A stretch of DNA of 38,122 bases from Balneolaceae bacterium (GTDB lineage: Bacteria; Bacteroidota; Rhodothermia; Balneolales; Balneolaceae). Made by a program: the position numbers and the translations under genes. Shown here in pieces: positions 1 to 9,193 of the stretch. Positions within the stretch are counted from its first letter, which is position 1. Each line of letters opens with the position of its first letter. The stretch is taken from contig SLLL01000088.1 in the NCBI GenBank assembly GCA_007134085.1, positions 1-38,122 of the forward strand. The letters run 5' to 3'. The notes beneath the pieces were generated by a model. The model ran no database searches. It was not told the DNA's origin and saw only the letters and a list, made by a program, of their open reading frames with translations.

Positions 1-876
1 AAAATTGGCGAAAGCCTGCCCGGCATAATTCACTCTGGTAGTATTTCGTGGCAGATAGATATTTGCTAAAAAAGATGGGTATGGTATTTCTGTTAAATCG
101 ATCGGTGAGCTGCCCAGATCGCGTGTAAAGGCAGATACGGTTACTTCACTCTCAAGGCTAAATCGGCCATCAAAAAAGTCCACTTTGAAATCTGGTGTGA
201 TTGTGATGTTTTCCTGAGCTGTTATTTCAACCTCTTCGCCGGTGAGTGAAGCCCTTTCGTCTATTGAATAGTAGGTACTCAAGTGAAAGTAGGAACCTGT
301 TTCTCGGCCAACGCCCAGTTTGGCTCCGCCCGACCACCTTTCAAAAGCCGGCTCCCGAAAACCCTGTTCAAGGCTTGGCCGTACCGCTCTTCTTGCCCTG
401 CCTGCTATCAGTTCAACTAAAAAATTACCGGGTTCAGCTCGGATATAGCCACCACGAATAGAGGCACCATTAAGGCTGTACTCTGAGAAGCGGGTATTAA
501 TATCACCGGCCTGGATATTGAGCCATCTCCACGTGGCACTGTACGATATTGTATTCATATTCTGGCGAAGGCCTGTATCGTCCGTAGAGTAATTAATGTT
601 AAAGCCCGATCGAAAACCGAATGTATTTACATTCATTCCAACATCCGTTCGGAGAACTGTAGGGCTGCGGCGGTTCTCTATTCCGTCTGCTGTATATGCG
701 TTCGCATCAAAACTGATTGATCCGGAGGTGGCGAAAGGCTGCAGGTCGGTATCATCCCAAAACGACCCTGACTGCGCATATGCATTGCACTCGATGAAAT
801 ACACCATTATAAGTGCCATCCCTATGATCGTGGCTAAACGATAAATCAAAGCTCTGTTGATTGACTTTTTAATCAT
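1..876 (-). CDS. Outer-membrane beta-barrel-like protein, N-terminal part (truncated by window edge)
   Basis: An open frame of 292 codons reads leftwards from an ATG at 876-874 and leaves the window with no stop. The first ~35 residues form an export signal: MIKKSINR, a hydrophobic stretch around ALIYRLATIIGMALIMVYF, then a likely cleavage near NAYAQS. The rest alternates short polar and aromatic strands with Gly/Asn turns (for example WRWLNIQAGDINTRF and GSYFHLSTYYS), as expected of a transmembrane beta-barrel or a large repetitive outer-membrane protein of Bacteroidota-like bacteria. I do not recognise the family and assign no substrate. It is divergent from the kinase gene at 1161, with about 280 nt between them. 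No strong promoter motif was found there. The reading is firm because the frame stays open over the whole 876 nt with plausible composition. The function is only a topology guess. Confidence 0.72.
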   Translation of the reverse strand, partial: MIKKSINRALIYRLATIIGMALIMVYFIECNAYAQSGSFWDDTDLQPFATSGSISFDANAYTADGIENRRSPTVLRTDVGMNVNTFGFRSGFNINYSTDDTGLRQNMNTISYSATWRWLNIQAGDINTRFSEYSLNGASIRGGYIRAEPGNFLVELIAGRARRAVRPSLEQGFREPAFERWSGGAKLGVGRETGSYFHLSTYYSIDERASLTGEEVEITAQENITITPDFKVDFFDGRFSLESEVTVSAFTRDLGSSPIDLTEIPYPSFLANIYLPRNTTRVNYAGQAFANF

Positions 877-1160
877 TTTAAAACTTAGTTACTATCTATA
901 GCGAAGCGTTGCAGAAAAAACTTTCACTTTTTCTAACATCCATGATAAATCAGCCTCAACCATAGCTGGCCTCGCCGCACATTTTACGCAACACACTTAA
1001 TCAATAGAGTAGATTTCTGAAGCGAAGTCCGACATGAGATTCTACAATTTTATATATGGAAATTTGTATGATTCAGGATCATTGCCTTCTCTCATTGGCC
1101 ACAAGTGAATAAAATTGACCGATTTTACCTGTGAATTTCGTGTATATGGAAAAGGGAAAA

Positions 1161-3734
1161 ATGTTCGTGAAAGCCATGAATACTGACCACTGGAAAAAAA
1201 TTGAGGATATAGTTGATGAGCTTCTTAAGCTGCCTGAAGCCGATAGAGCCAAAAAAGCCGGTGAATTGTGTAAAGATGATGCTGTTCTTCTGAATGAGGT
1301 ATTGGAATTTCTGGAAGTGATGAATCATTCGGATGATGCCATGCTATCCCTGAAAAAATCGAAGCATGTCATTGCAAATTCAATAGTAAAAGAGATTGAG
1401 CAGGAAAGAGATGCTTCCTATTTCATTGGAAAAGAGATTCAGAACTATAAGATTGTAAAGCATCTGGAAACAGGTGGTATGGGTACCGTTTTTCTGGCAG
1501 AACGTTGCGATGGTACCTTTCAGAAGCAAGTTGCCATAAAAATTTTAAAACGAGAATTTGCAAGCCCTAAAATTAGTGAGCGATTTAAACAAGAAAGGCA
1601 AATACTTGCAAACTTAACCCATCCCGGAATTGCCAAACTCTATGATGGTGGTATGTTTGAGGGGCTTCCATATATTATTATGGAGTATGTGGAAGGAGAG
1701 CAGATCAACGAATACTGCAATTTGAATAAACTATCAGTAAAGCAACGCCTTAGTCTTTTTGGAAAGGTGTTGGATGTAGTTGATTTTGCTCACAAAAACC
1801 TGATTATTCACAGAGATTTAAAGCCAGAAAACATACTTGTAAATTCGCTGGGAGACGTTAAAGTTCTTGATTTTGGAATTGCACGAATCGAGAAACTATC
1901 CGTTCAGGAATCAGATCGTACAGATGGTTTCCATTTTTTAACGCCACAGTTTGCGTCCCCCGAACAGCTCCAAAAGAAAGAAATCAACACCCTTTCCGAT
2001 ATTTATTCACTCGGTGTTTTACTCAATCAGCTTCTTATTGATGTTCCTCTAATCGATATTGAAGGATTGTCAATCAATGAGATCCTGCTAAACAAAACAT
2101 CGTACTATCCCAATCAACCATCAGAAAAGTTTAACCAACTGCCGGAGCAAATAAAGGTCCGTGTTGCTGAAGACAGGGGACTAAACCCAAGAAAGCTGAT
2201 CAGTGAACTCAAAAATGATCTGGACTCAATCATATTAAAAGCCATACAGCCTGAACCGTCTTCCAGGTACGAATCTGCCAAGACATTCAAAGAAGATCTT
2301 GAAATGCGGGAAAAAAATTTGGCGATATTGGCAAGGCATGATGAACCCATCTACAGAACTAAAAAATTTCTGAAGAGAAATAGCTCTTACCTCTTAGCGG
2401 CTATACTTTTAATGATTGTAATCACTTCTATAGCGTTTGTAACCATCTCAGGTATTCACACTGAGAGAGATATAGCCCTCTCCGAAATGAAAAAAGCAGA
2501 AGAAGTGACACATTTTTTATTGGGACTGTTTGATGATGCAAATCCAATCGAGCAAAATGAAGGTGAAGTATCAGCAAGCAGTATTCTGGAACTTGGCATT
2601 AACAGGATTGATACCGTTCAGGATCCCGAAATAAGGCATCAGCTGTTCATGGTTATGGGAAACGCATTTCAAAAGCTAAGTGAATACGAGAATTCACTGA
2701 ATGTTTTCAATTATGCTCTAAATGAGAGTAAAGAGCATTTCGGTTCAGATCACATCAATACGGCAGATCTCTACAATGCTATCGGCAATCTTGAAGTTAC
2801 TTTTTTCAACTGGCATCTGGCTGTTCCGCCACTCAGATCGGCATTTGAAATTTATGAAGAGCAACTGGCTGAAGATGACATGAAGCTGATAAGTACCATG
2901 TCGAGGCTGGGAAGGTCACTGTATAATTTTGGTGAACGGGATTCGGCAATGATTTTTTCTGAGAGAGCGTACCAACAAATCAATGAAGAACTTATGCCGG
3001 AAACATCTTTAGAAATAATGGACGATTATGCTATCTATTTATTCAACAATGAACAGTTTGAAGACGGAATAGAAGTTTTACATACCAAGGTTAATTACAT
3101 TTTAGAACATTTTGATAACGAAAATCACAAACTGGTTAGCCCATATAACCGTTTAGGTTTAGCTTACAGGTATGTAGAGGAGTTTGAAACCGCAGTTGAT
3201 TACTATAAAAAAGCACTATATATCAGTGAATCCGTTTTTGGAATAGATCATCTTACTACAGAACGCATACGGAGAAATATGTTCGGTTCTTTAGCTGCGC
3301 TTGATCGCCACGAAGAACTGAAAAAACAGTATAAAATAGCTATTGAAACTACCCGCAATCGTTTCTCTGAAAACCACTGGAGAACAGGTCAGATTTATGG
3401 ATCTTATGGCATTTACAATATGGAAAGAGGCAACTATTCAGATGCCATGAAATATCTGCAGCTTCGAAATGAAATATATATAGAAACTTTGGGTGCAAAC
3501 CACGAATGGACTGTTGGTGCCTTCACATACGTAGTGGCAATACATATGATTACTGAATCAGCCCAAGCAGATTCATTGTTCTCAGAACATTTAAATATGA
3601 TTCACTCTCATCAACCGGATCTTTATAGCCAAATTCGAAGATCACTGAATAGTGTTATTGGAATTTATGAAAACAAAGATGAGGACTATTCAAAAATAAT
3701 AGAACAGTACCGTCAATTATTATCTTCTGAATGA
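1161..3734 (+). CDS. Hanks-type Ser/Thr protein kinase with transmembrane segment and TPR-like C-terminal domain
   Basis: A membrane-anchored protein kinase. Numbered from the GTG at 1131, the kinase domain spans about residues 105-400: Gly-rich loop TGGMGTVF (114-121), VAIK lysine K137, HRDLKPEN (227-234, catalytic D229), DFG (247-249) and SPEQ replacing APE (276-279). All catalytic residues are present, so it should be active. One transmembrane helix (about 419-441) separates it from a ~420-residue helical C-terminal part with TPR-like repeats, presumably the periplasmic sensor or interaction domain. The frame opens at GTG 1131, with ATGs at 1146, 1161 and 1176. I prefer 1161, preceded by AAAGGGA, or 1176, because kinases of this family usually begin near the conserved segment NTDHWKKIEDI. 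Such kinases often lie beside an ECF sigma factor gene, but none is seen here. The substrate is unknown. Confidence 0.9.
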   Translation: MFVKAMNTDHWKKIEDIVDELLKLPEADRAKKAGELCKDDAVLLNEVLEFLEVMNHSDDAMLSLKKSKHVIANSIVKEIEQERDASYFIGKEIQNYKIVKHLETGGMGTVFLAERCDGTFQKQVAIKILKREFASPKISERFKQERQILANLTHPGIAKLYDGGMFEGLPYIIMEYVEGEQINEYCNLNKLSVKQRLSLFGKVLDVVDFAHKNLIIHRDLKPENILVNSLGDVKVLDFGIARIEKLSVQESDRTDGFHFLTPQFASPEQLQKKEINTLSDIYSLGVLLNQLLIDVPLIDIEGLSINEILLNKTSYYPNQPSEKFNQLPEQIKVRVAEDRGLNPRKLISELKNDLDSIILKAIQPEPSSRYESAKTFKEDLEMREKNLAILARHDEPIYRTKKFLKRNSSYLLAAILLMIVITSIAFVTISGIHTERDIALSEMKKAEEVTHFLLGLFDDANPIEQNEGEVSASSILELGINRIDTVQDPEIRHQLFMVMGNAFQKLSEYENSLNVFNYALNESKEHFGSDHINTADLYNAIGNLEVTFFNWHLAVPPLRSAFEIYEEQLAEDDMKLISTMSRLGRSLYNFGERDSAMIFSERAYQQINEELMPETSLEIMDDYAIYLFNNEQFEDGIEVLHTKVNYILEHFDNENHKLVSPYNRLGLAYRYVEEFETAVDYYKKALYISESVFGIDHLTTERIRRNMFGSLAALDRHEELKKQYKIAIETTRNRFSENHWRTGQIYGSYGIYNMERGNYSDAMKYLQLRNEIYIETLGANHEWTVGAFTYVVAIHMITESAQADSLFSEHLNMIHSHQPDLYSQIRRSLNSVIGIYENKDEDYSKIIEQYRQLLSSE

Positions 3735-3797
3735 TATCTTTTTGAGTAACAACATATTCTTTGTGCTAAGCTCAAAATTTATCATTCTCATTTATGC

Positions 3798-3843
3798 TAA
3801 AAAAAATCCGGTTGACTCATAATATGATAGAATCAACCGGATT
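3798..3843 (-). terminator. Rho-independent terminator of the 4394-3942 gene
   Basis: Perfect 11-bp arms AATCCGGTTGA (3805-3815) and TCAACCGGATT (3833-3843) enclose a 17-nt loop. Read on the minus strand, the stem is followed by a run of eight T (complement of the A run before position 3807), which makes it a good intrinsic terminator about 100 nt after the minus-strand gene. There is no T run on the plus side, so it would serve the kinase gene less well. Confidence 0.75.
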
Positions 3844-3941
3844 GGGATTGGATTTACGATTTCAGTTTTGCGAAACCGCTCCTTTAGATATGCACAATGT
3901 TGGGTATAAATCTATGTAGCAATACCCGTATTGCTGATGGA

Positions 3942-4394
3942 TTAATTGTGTTTTGATGTGAATTGATCAGACTGAACTCTCTCCTGTAAGTGGAAGAAAA
4001 TACCGTTCTGATAAGAATTATCCAGCAAAGAAAGCAATACCTCAGGGGTACCGAATTCTGATGGAGTTCTGTAGTAGTTTAACGTAAGATACGCTTTATA
4101 TCTCAGCGAGTGGCTGTTGCCTTCTTTTGCTATTCTTGCGAGTTCAGCTTCAACAGCTTCTGAGGCAAACTCAGGGTACGCTATTTTAATGTGAACTGCA
4201 TTGAATAAAGAAGATTCAACTACACCGGTAACATCAGAAGACATTCCAAAAAGAAGGCCGGCCTCCAGTCTGTCAAAGGTTTCTTCACTCATTGATGTAA
4301 CAACTGTTGAATCTGCATTGCTTGCTTCAACAGCGTTAGTGAATGCTGATACCATAAAGATGGCTACAGTAATTACAAGTTTTAAAGCTTTCAT
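3942..4394 (-). CDS. Small secreted protein of unknown function
   Basis: A 150-residue protein with a clear Sec signal peptide (MKALK, hydrophobic VITVAIFMVSAFTNA, cleavage probably near residues 21-24). The mature part is acidic and helical (SEETFDRLEAGLLFGM, EAVEAELARIAKEG, LRYKAYLTLNYYRTP), reminiscent of the small periplasmic helical-repeat proteins often found in Bacteroidota genomes. No catalytic motif or cysteine pair is visible. I do not recognise a family. It is monocistronic, with a strong terminator 100 nt downstream and a long divergent intergenic region upstream. It is probably periplasmic; the role is unknown. Confidence 0.75.
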   Translation of the reverse strand: MKALKLVITVAIFMVSAFTNAVEASNADSTVVTSMSEETFDRLEAGLLFGMSSDVTGVVESSLFNAVHIKIAYPEFASEAVEAELARIAKEGNSHSLRYKAYLTLNYYRTPSEFGTPEVLLSLLDNSYQNGIFFHLQERVQSDQFTSKHN

Positions 4395-4860
4395 TGTATA
4401 AGTATTAGTTGTGATTTAATTACGAACTGATGTTTTATCAATTCGCATATAAGTTAAGGCCATCCTTTTTCATCATACAAGTGATTTTCTATTATTTAAT
4501 CTAAGTTCAGAGTCAGTTATGTGTCATTTTTGCATATTTTTATCCGTGAAAACCCTTCCACAACATATTCCATAACAATGGCTTAACATAAATTTTGATT
4601 AACGAAAATATTGCCTGCCTCAATGAAACAGAAAAGCCCTTTTTTCAGAGAGTAACATTAAAAGCGTTTCCATCAAAAAAAGGCAACTTTCTGACAAAGT
4701 ATCATATAATGTTCCTTATATTTTAACCTGAAAAGCGCTTCGAATTCCTGAATTTTGTAATAATGACATTTGTCAGTCATAAATGTACAGGCAATTTTGA
4801 GAGTAAAGCCTACTCAACAAAAGAAATTTTTGCCTTTCACCACTTAGAACTTAATTAGTT
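4395..4860. other. AT-rich divergent intergenic region
   Basis: A 466-nt stretch between the secreted-protein gene and the macrodomain gene, visibly AT-rich with many poly-A and poly-T runs and no convincing ORF. It must hold the promoters of both genes. The only structured site I noted is TGACATTTGTCA (4764-4775), a 5-bp inverted repeat with a 2-nt spacer about 86 nt before the macrodomain start, which could be an operator. No TAnnTTTG box is seen in the expected place for either gene. Confidence 0.4.
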
Positions 4861-5397
4861 ATGACTATCACTCTTATAGATAAAATAAATGTTGAGGTTG
4901 TAAATGGAGATATAACCCGGCAGCCTAACTGCGATGCAATTGTGAATGCAGCAAATGCCCAGCTGAAAAGTGGCGGAGGGGTTGCAGGGGCTATACACAA
5001 AATTGGAGGCCCTGAACTTGAAGAACAGACAAGAAAATTTGCACCCATCAAAACCGGTGAAGCCGTAATTACATCAGCCCCTAACTTTCCGAATAAACAT
5101 ATTATACACTGCCTGGGCCCGGTTTATGGTAAAGACAATCCCGAGGATATTCTTTTGAAAAGCTGTTACACCAATGCACTGAAACTCGCTGATGATAACC
5201 AGCTACAATCGATAGCTTTTCCCGCGATATCAACTGGAATATTTGGATATCCTGTTGAGCATGCTGCGAAAGTAGCCGCTGAAGCTTTTCTCGCAGTTGC
5301 TTTTGAGCTAAATCATGTTACAACAATCAGAATGGTGTTATGGAGCAAAGAAGATTACGCCATCCACAAGAAAGTTTTTAGAAAGGCCTTATGTTGA
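4861..5397 (+). CDS. Macrodomain protein, YmdB-like (O-acetyl-ADP-ribose deacetylase / ADP-ribosyl hydrolase candidate)
   Basis: A single-domain macro protein of 178 residues, the usual length for stand-alone bacterial MacroD/YmdB proteins. Visible motifs are GDIT (16-19), the adenosine and distal-ribose site NAAN (29-32), the Gly-rich loop SGGGVAGAIH (37-46), and the phosphate-binding loop PAISTGIFGYP (121-131). Such proteins bind ADP-ribose and many hydrolyse O-acetyl-ADP-ribose or mono-ADP-ribosyl-aspartate/glutamate. No ADP-ribosyltransferase, sirtuin or toxin gene lies next to it, so it looks like a housekeeping copy and not part of a toxin pair. The cytoplasmic location is inferred from the lack of a signal peptide. 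The start is the first ATG; no strong ribosome binding site is seen. Confidence 0.93.
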   Translation: MTITLIDKINVEVVNGDITRQPNCDAIVNAANAQLKSGGGVAGAIHKIGGPELEEQTRKFAPIKTGEAVITSAPNFPNKHIIHCLGPVYGKDNPEDILLKSCYTNALKLADDNQLQSIAFPAISTGIFGYPVEHAAKVAAEAFLAVAFELNHVTTIRMVLWSKEDYAIHKKVFRKALC

Positions 5398-5435
5398 ATC
5401 GACTTTCAAACATCTTACTACTTGATACTCAATAC

Positions 5436-5493
5436 TTTCACATTAATCGCAAGATAATTTTTTTATGATCAGTTTCGTCGAGCGAATGTGAAA
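5436..5493. terminator. Possible hairpin between two convergent genes
   Basis: Perfect 9-bp arms TTTCACATT (5436-5444) and AATGTGAAA (5485-5493) flank a 40-nt loop between the convergent macrodomain and nuclease genes. Neither side carries a good T run after the stem, although a T7 run lies in the loop. It may be a weak terminator or a chance repeat. Confidence 0.25.
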
Positions 5494-5511
5494 TCGAAAT
5501 TCAAGCTCTAT

Positions 5512-6300
5512 TTAATCACCCCGATTCTCGTCATAGATTTCATTCAAAACACCTGCCATACGAATTCCTGCCTGCAATAATCGTTCAAATACGATATCAA
5601 GATTATGGTAGCGGTACTCAAAGCCCAAACGCATATTTCCGGGAAGATTGTAAATACGGCTTCTATACGTCATCGATTCGTGTGCCCAGTCACGAACGGA
5701 AGCATTCTGCCACTCTTCTATCTGCTCAGGTGTGGCCTTATTTAACTCTCTGGCAAGTTCGGTGTAGCTCATGTTCAGCGACATAATAATATCCGTATCC
5801 CAAACTCTGTGCAGGTTCGAATTTTGGCCCATCCACTGCACGCGTACATCATTACCTCCCCTGTCTTCTCCGTTGCCAACATGCAGAGGCTGATGAATAT
5901 CGCCTACCATGTGCATGACCATGCGGAGTTTGTCGCGCTCTTCGTCCTCATCAAGGCCACCTTCTTTTAACTGCTCAATAATCGTTTCAAGCGCCCAAAC
6001 GATATCGCCGTCTTCTTCCTGTTCTGCTTCTTCGTACGTTTTTCCATCGGGGATGGTAGCCCAATGCCAGGTTCTGGTGTGATCGTATCTGCGGTCTGAG
6101 CGTATATCATCCATCCAGACAGTAGCGAGCGGAATAGACGTATTCCCAAGTAATTGCTGAATTCGTTCTCTTGCTGCATCCGTTAGGTGATATTCAGCTA
6201 TCTCTCCGGTTACATAATGCCCAACCTGCCCCCATTTAGCTTCTTTATCTGATGTTTCTGTTACAAGAAATAGGCTCAAGAATAGAAATAAGTAATGCAT
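5512..6300 (-). CDS. S1/P1-type zinc-dependent nuclease, secreted
   Basis: A secreted single-strand-specific nuclease of the S1/P1 (phospholipase C/P1) family, 262 residues. All nine zinc ligands of P1 nuclease can be placed: W23, H28, D65 (in WMDD), H79 (in TWHW), H130, D134, H140 (in the segment HMVGDIHQPLHVG), H164 and D168 (in HRVWD), with spacings that match the family. In the family Trp is the first mature residue and its backbone binds zinc. Here the peptide before it is short and hydrophobic (LFLFLSLFLV) but has no basic n-region and reads EAK-W at the cleavage point, slightly unusual for a signal peptidase site. A likely job is scavenging nucleotides from environmental RNA and DNA in the periplasm or outside. 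It is separated by 114 nt from cbpA. Confidence 0.93.
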   Translation of the reverse strand: MHYLFLFLSLFLVTETSDKEAKWGQVGHYVTGEIAEYHLTDAARERIQQLLGNTSIPLATVWMDDIRSDRRYDHTRTWHWATIPDGKTYEEAEQEEDGDIVWALETIIEQLKEGGLDEDEERDKLRMVMHMVGDIHQPLHVGNGEDRGGNDVRVQWMGQNSNLHRVWDTDIIMSLNMSYTELARELNKATPEQIEEWQNASVRDWAHESMTYRSRIYNLPGNMRLGFEYRYHNLDIVFERLLQAGIRMAGVLNEIYDENRGD

Positions 6301-6414
6301 AACAGGTGTTTTTTGAGATTATCGTATCACAAAAGATAACACCTTAGGTTTTAATGTTCCGTTAAAATCTGTTTTTCGGGATAATTGTGTAAGAACTAAA
6401 CAGCATCCAAAAAG

Positions 6415-7395
6415 CTATAGTAGATGCCCTCTCTCCTTACCCAGTTTCCTGAACATCTCTTTCTCTTTTTCGGTGAGATTTTTCGGTAGCTCGATTTCTA
6501 TTTTTATCAGATAGTCCCCACGTTTGGATGGGTTCTTCATTTCCGGCAACCCTCTGCCCGGAAGGCGGAAAATCTTACCATTTGAAGTTTCCTCAGGTAT
6601 GTTAAGCTTCACTTTGCCACCCAGGGTTTGAACTGTCAGCGAGCCGCCCAATAAGGCTGTAAACAGATCAAGTGAAACAGTTTGATAGATATCTGCCCCC
6701 TTTCTTTCGATATGCTCAGGCTGATCTACTTTTATTTTTAGGAAGAGGTCGCCTTTTTGTCCTCCCGGTGCTGCTGCATGGCCTTTTCCTTTTAGTTTGA
6801 GCCGTTTTCCTTCTTCGATTCCGGCAGGGATTTTGATTTTCACTTTCTCCCCATTCACCCTGAACTGCTTCTCTACTCCCTTCAAAAGGTCTTTGAGATC
6901 AACGCGAATCTCAGCCTCACTGTCGCGCCCTTTTGGTGTACCCCTGCCGCGTGCTGTGCTTTGATAGTTCCCGGTTTGATATTGCGCACCGCCAAACGGG
7001 TCACCGCCGCCAAAGAGTGTTTCAAAAAAACTTGAAAAACCACCAGCGCCTCCACCCTGCCTTCGGCTGCCGCCAAAGAGGTCTTCAAAGTTGATGTTTA
7101 CCCGCTGGCCACTCTGCCCTGCATACTGCCCCCAGTTAAAATCGTTCGGGTTGGCGCCGGCCTGTTGATATCTCTTCCAATCAGACCCCACCTGATCATA
7201 TAATTTTCGTTTCTCCGGATCTTTTAAAACCTCGTATGCTTCTCCCAAATCTTTGAATTTCTGCTCAGCGTTTTTGTCATCCGGGTTCTTGTCCGGGTGA
7301 TACTTTGCCGCCAGCTTACGGTATTTTTTCTTTAAATCTGCGGCTGAAGCATCCCGCGATACGCCTAAAATCTTATAATAATCTTTATACTCCAT
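6415..7395 (-). CDS. cbpA: DnaJ-family co-chaperone, CbpA-like (J domain, G/F region, C-terminal domains, no zinc finger)
   Basis: A 326-residue J-domain protein. Residues 1-70 form the J domain with HPD at 33-35. A Gly/Phe-rich segment runs to about residue 155 ([20 protein letters not shown]). Two C-terminal beta domains typical of DnaJ C-termini follow. There is no CxxCxGxG zinc-finger repeat, which makes it CbpA/class B and not DnaJ proper. It should stimulate the DnaK ATPase and hold unfolded clients; the E. coli homologue also binds curved DNA. No dnaK or grpE is adjacent, but htrA and hsp20 follow upstream on the same strand, forming a proteostasis neighbourhood. A strong terminator after htrA (7478-7508) implies that this gene has its own promoter. 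Confidence 0.93.
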   Translation of the reverse strand: MEYKDYYKILGVSRDASAADLKKKYRKLAAKYHPDKNPDDKNAEQKFKDLGEAYEVLKDPEKRKLYDQVGSDWKRYQQAGANPNDFNWGQYAGQSGQRVNINFEDLFGGSRRQGGGAGGFSSFFETLFGGGDPFGGAQYQTGNYQSTARGRGTPKGRDSEAEIRVDLKDLLKGVEKQFRVNGEKVKIKIPAGIEEGKRLKLKGKGHAAAPGGQKGDLFLKIKVDQPEHIERKGADIYQTVSLDLFTALLGGSLTVQTLGGKVKLNIPEETSNGKIFRLPGRGLPEMKNPSKRGDYLIKIEIELPKNLTEKEKEMFRKLGKERGHLL

Positions 7396-7477
7396 ACTAT
7401 TTTATTTACAGCAAAACAGTGCAAAAGTGATGCCACTCAATGCTTAATTGCGAATATGTCAGAAATTTCAATGGCAT

Positions 7478-7508
7478 AAAAAAACCCCTGCCATTTCCGG
7501 CAGGGGTT
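7478..7508 (-). terminator. Rho-independent terminator of htrA
   Basis: Arms AACCCCTGCC (7483-7492) and GGCAGGGGTT (7499-7508) form a perfect 10-bp stem with a 6-nt loop. On the minus strand it is followed by a seven-T run. It lies about 30 nt after the htrA stop. Confidence 0.92.
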
Positions 7509-7539
7509 ATCACCTTAACCATAACCACAGGGTTCAGTA

Positions 7540-9030
7540 CTAAAGCTCAATCGCTATAAATACATTGTTACCCTGTCTGTTTACACGTAAAAGAACCGCA
7601 TCGGTTCCTTCTTGCATCAACGCTCGTATAGAACCATAAAATTCGTTTGGTGTAGTTACCGGCTGGTTTGCTACCTGAGTGATTACATCGCCTCGGCGCA
7701 GGCCCTGGCGATGTGCACGGCTTGCCTGTGAAATTTCGCTCACAACAACACCTTCCGCACTTTCATTGAGCCTTAGCTGCTGACGAATATTATCTGTCAG
7801 CTCTTCAACTACAAAGCCAAGCTCTTCTTTCAGTTCATCCAGCTCGTCGGACGACATGGAATCAGCAACCTCTTCAGGCTGTAGCTCTCCAAGTTCTATT
7901 ACTTTCGTTAAGCGCTCGCCATCTCTGAATATATCGAGAGTTACGCTGTCTCCGGGATTGCGGTTACCAATTTCCACGCGGAAATCCATCCAGCTGCGTA
8001 CTTCTTCGCCATTCAGCCTGAGGATAACATCACCCTCTTCAAGCCCTGCTTCATAAGCGGGGCCATCCGGTACTACCTCACCCACTACAATTCCCCGCGG
8101 ACGTTCCAGGCCAAGAGCACGCGCCATAGTTCTGTCAACTTCAGCTCCGAAACCAACACCGAGGTAGCCACGGGCTACTCTTCCGTCTGTGATCAGTGCT
8201 TCCATCACATTGCGCGCCATATTTACCGGAATGGCAAAACCAATACCCTGGCTGCCCCCGCTTCGGCTTGCAATAGCTGTGTTGATACCAATCAGTTCAC
8301 CATCCACATTGATGAGCGGGCCGCCTGAATTCCCCGGATTAATAGCGGCATCAGTCTGGATGTAATTCTCATACGCGTTCAAACCCAATGCTGAACGGCC
8401 ACTCGCACTAATAATTCCTTTCGAAACAGTGTGTGCAAACTGCTGGCCAAGAGGGCTACCGATGGCAAGTACCATTTCACCCACGCGGATATTATCGCTG
8501 TTTCCAAGCCTGATTGCAGGAATATTGCTGGCCTCAACTTTTAATACTGCAATATCACTTGCCGGATCCGTACCAATAATTTCGGCATCGAGTTCATCTC
8601 CGGTGTAGGTGATAATTCTGATTTCATCGGCGTCCTGAATTACGTGGTTGTTAGTGAGAATGTATCCATCCTCAGAAACAACAACTCCAGATCCAAGGCC
8701 GTCTCTCTGAAATTCACGTTCACGGTCAAAACGTGGGTCATCAAAAAAGAAAGAGAAGGGGGATTGCTGCCTTACCCTTACAGTGCGGCTTGTTGTGATG
8801 GTTACAACGGTAGGATTTGTTCGTTCTGCAATATTTACAATAGCGTCGTTAAAGTCCCTCAAAAGATTAACTGAGCTCGATTCTGCATTATCATTGCCTG
8901 TGTAATATGCAGGTAACTCCCTGTTTGTAGGAGTTTCTTCTGTTGGAGTGGTATCGGCGGCAAACCGCATTCCAACAAAAAATGAGGCGAATGCAAAAAG
9001 CACAGCTATAGCAATTTTTAATCTGTCCAT
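7540..9030 (-). CDS. htrA: Periplasmic serine protease/chaperone of the HtrA/DegP (Do) family
   Basis: A 496-residue Do-family protease. A short N-terminal membrane anchor or signal (residues 5-22) leads into a chymotrypsin-like domain with catalytic H129 (in TNNHV), D159 (in SDIAV) and S235 (in GNSGGP). The segment FSFFFDDP near residue 92 is the LA loop. Two PDZ domains follow (about 270-365 and 385-490), as in DegP and DegQ. It degrades or refolds misfolded envelope proteins. It is flanked by an Hsp20 gene and a CbpA-type chaperone gene, with its own terminator downstream and a candidate -7 promoter box TACGTTTG 34 nt before the ATG, so it is probably monocistronic and stress-controlled. 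Confidence 0.95.
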   Translation of the reverse strand: MDRLKIAIAVLFAFASFFVGMRFAADTTPTEETPTNRELPAYYTGNDNAESSSVNLLRDFNDAIVNIAERTNPTVVTITTSRTVRVRQQSPFSFFFDDPRFDREREFQRDGLGSGVVVSEDGYILTNNHVIQDADEIRIITYTGDELDAEIIGTDPASDIAVLKVEASNIPAIRLGNSDNIRVGEMVLAIGSPLGQQFAHTVSKGIISASGRSALGLNAYENYIQTDAAINPGNSGGPLINVDGELIGINTAIASRSGGSQGIGFAIPVNMARNVMEALITDGRVARGYLGVGFGAEVDRTMARALGLERPRGIVVGEVVPDGPAYEAGLEEGDVILRLNGEEVRSWMDFRVEIGNRNPGDSVTLDIFRDGERLTKVIELGELQPEEVADSMSSDELDELKEELGFVVEELTDNIRQQLRLNESAEGVVVSEISQASRAHRQGLRRGDVITQVANQPVTTPNEFYGSIRALMQEGTDAVLLRVNRQGNNVFIAIEL

Positions 9031-9063
9031 AGAAATAGTTAGTAGTTAGAATTTTCAGTTTAG

Positions 9064-9071
9064 CAAACGTA
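9064..9071 (-). promoter_or_regulatory. Candidate -7 box (TAnnTTTG) of htrA
   Basis: The minus strand reads TACGTTTG, matching the Bacteroidota primary-sigma -7 consensus TAnnTTTG, 34 nt upstream of the htrA ATG. No convincing -33 TTG is seen at the usual spacing. Similar boxes lie 32-33 nt before two other starts in this window. Confidence 0.35.
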
Positions 9072-9111
9072 TGAGGTGGTATTTATTGCATGTGCAGAGT
9101 GTGAAATATGC

Positions 9112-9149
9112 AAAAAAATGCCGGAGGCGCATGTCAATGCATCTCCGGC
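9112..9149 (-). terminator. Rho-independent terminator of hsp20
   Basis: Arms GCCGGAG (9120-9126) and CTCCGGC (9143-9149) are extended inwards by a partly mismatched GCGC/TGC pairing. On the minus strand the stem is followed by A and then seven T. It ends the hsp20 transcript and separates it from htrA. Confidence 0.85.
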
Positions 9150-9193
9150 GCTAACTAACCTGCTCTCTTTAGGGGACTAAGAAGAACAGCTCT

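Noticed and set aside
246-844. Two plus-strand ORFs (246-461 and 596-844)
   Set aside because: They lie opposite a longer minus-strand frame with a signal peptide and beta-barrel-like composition that is open to the window edge.
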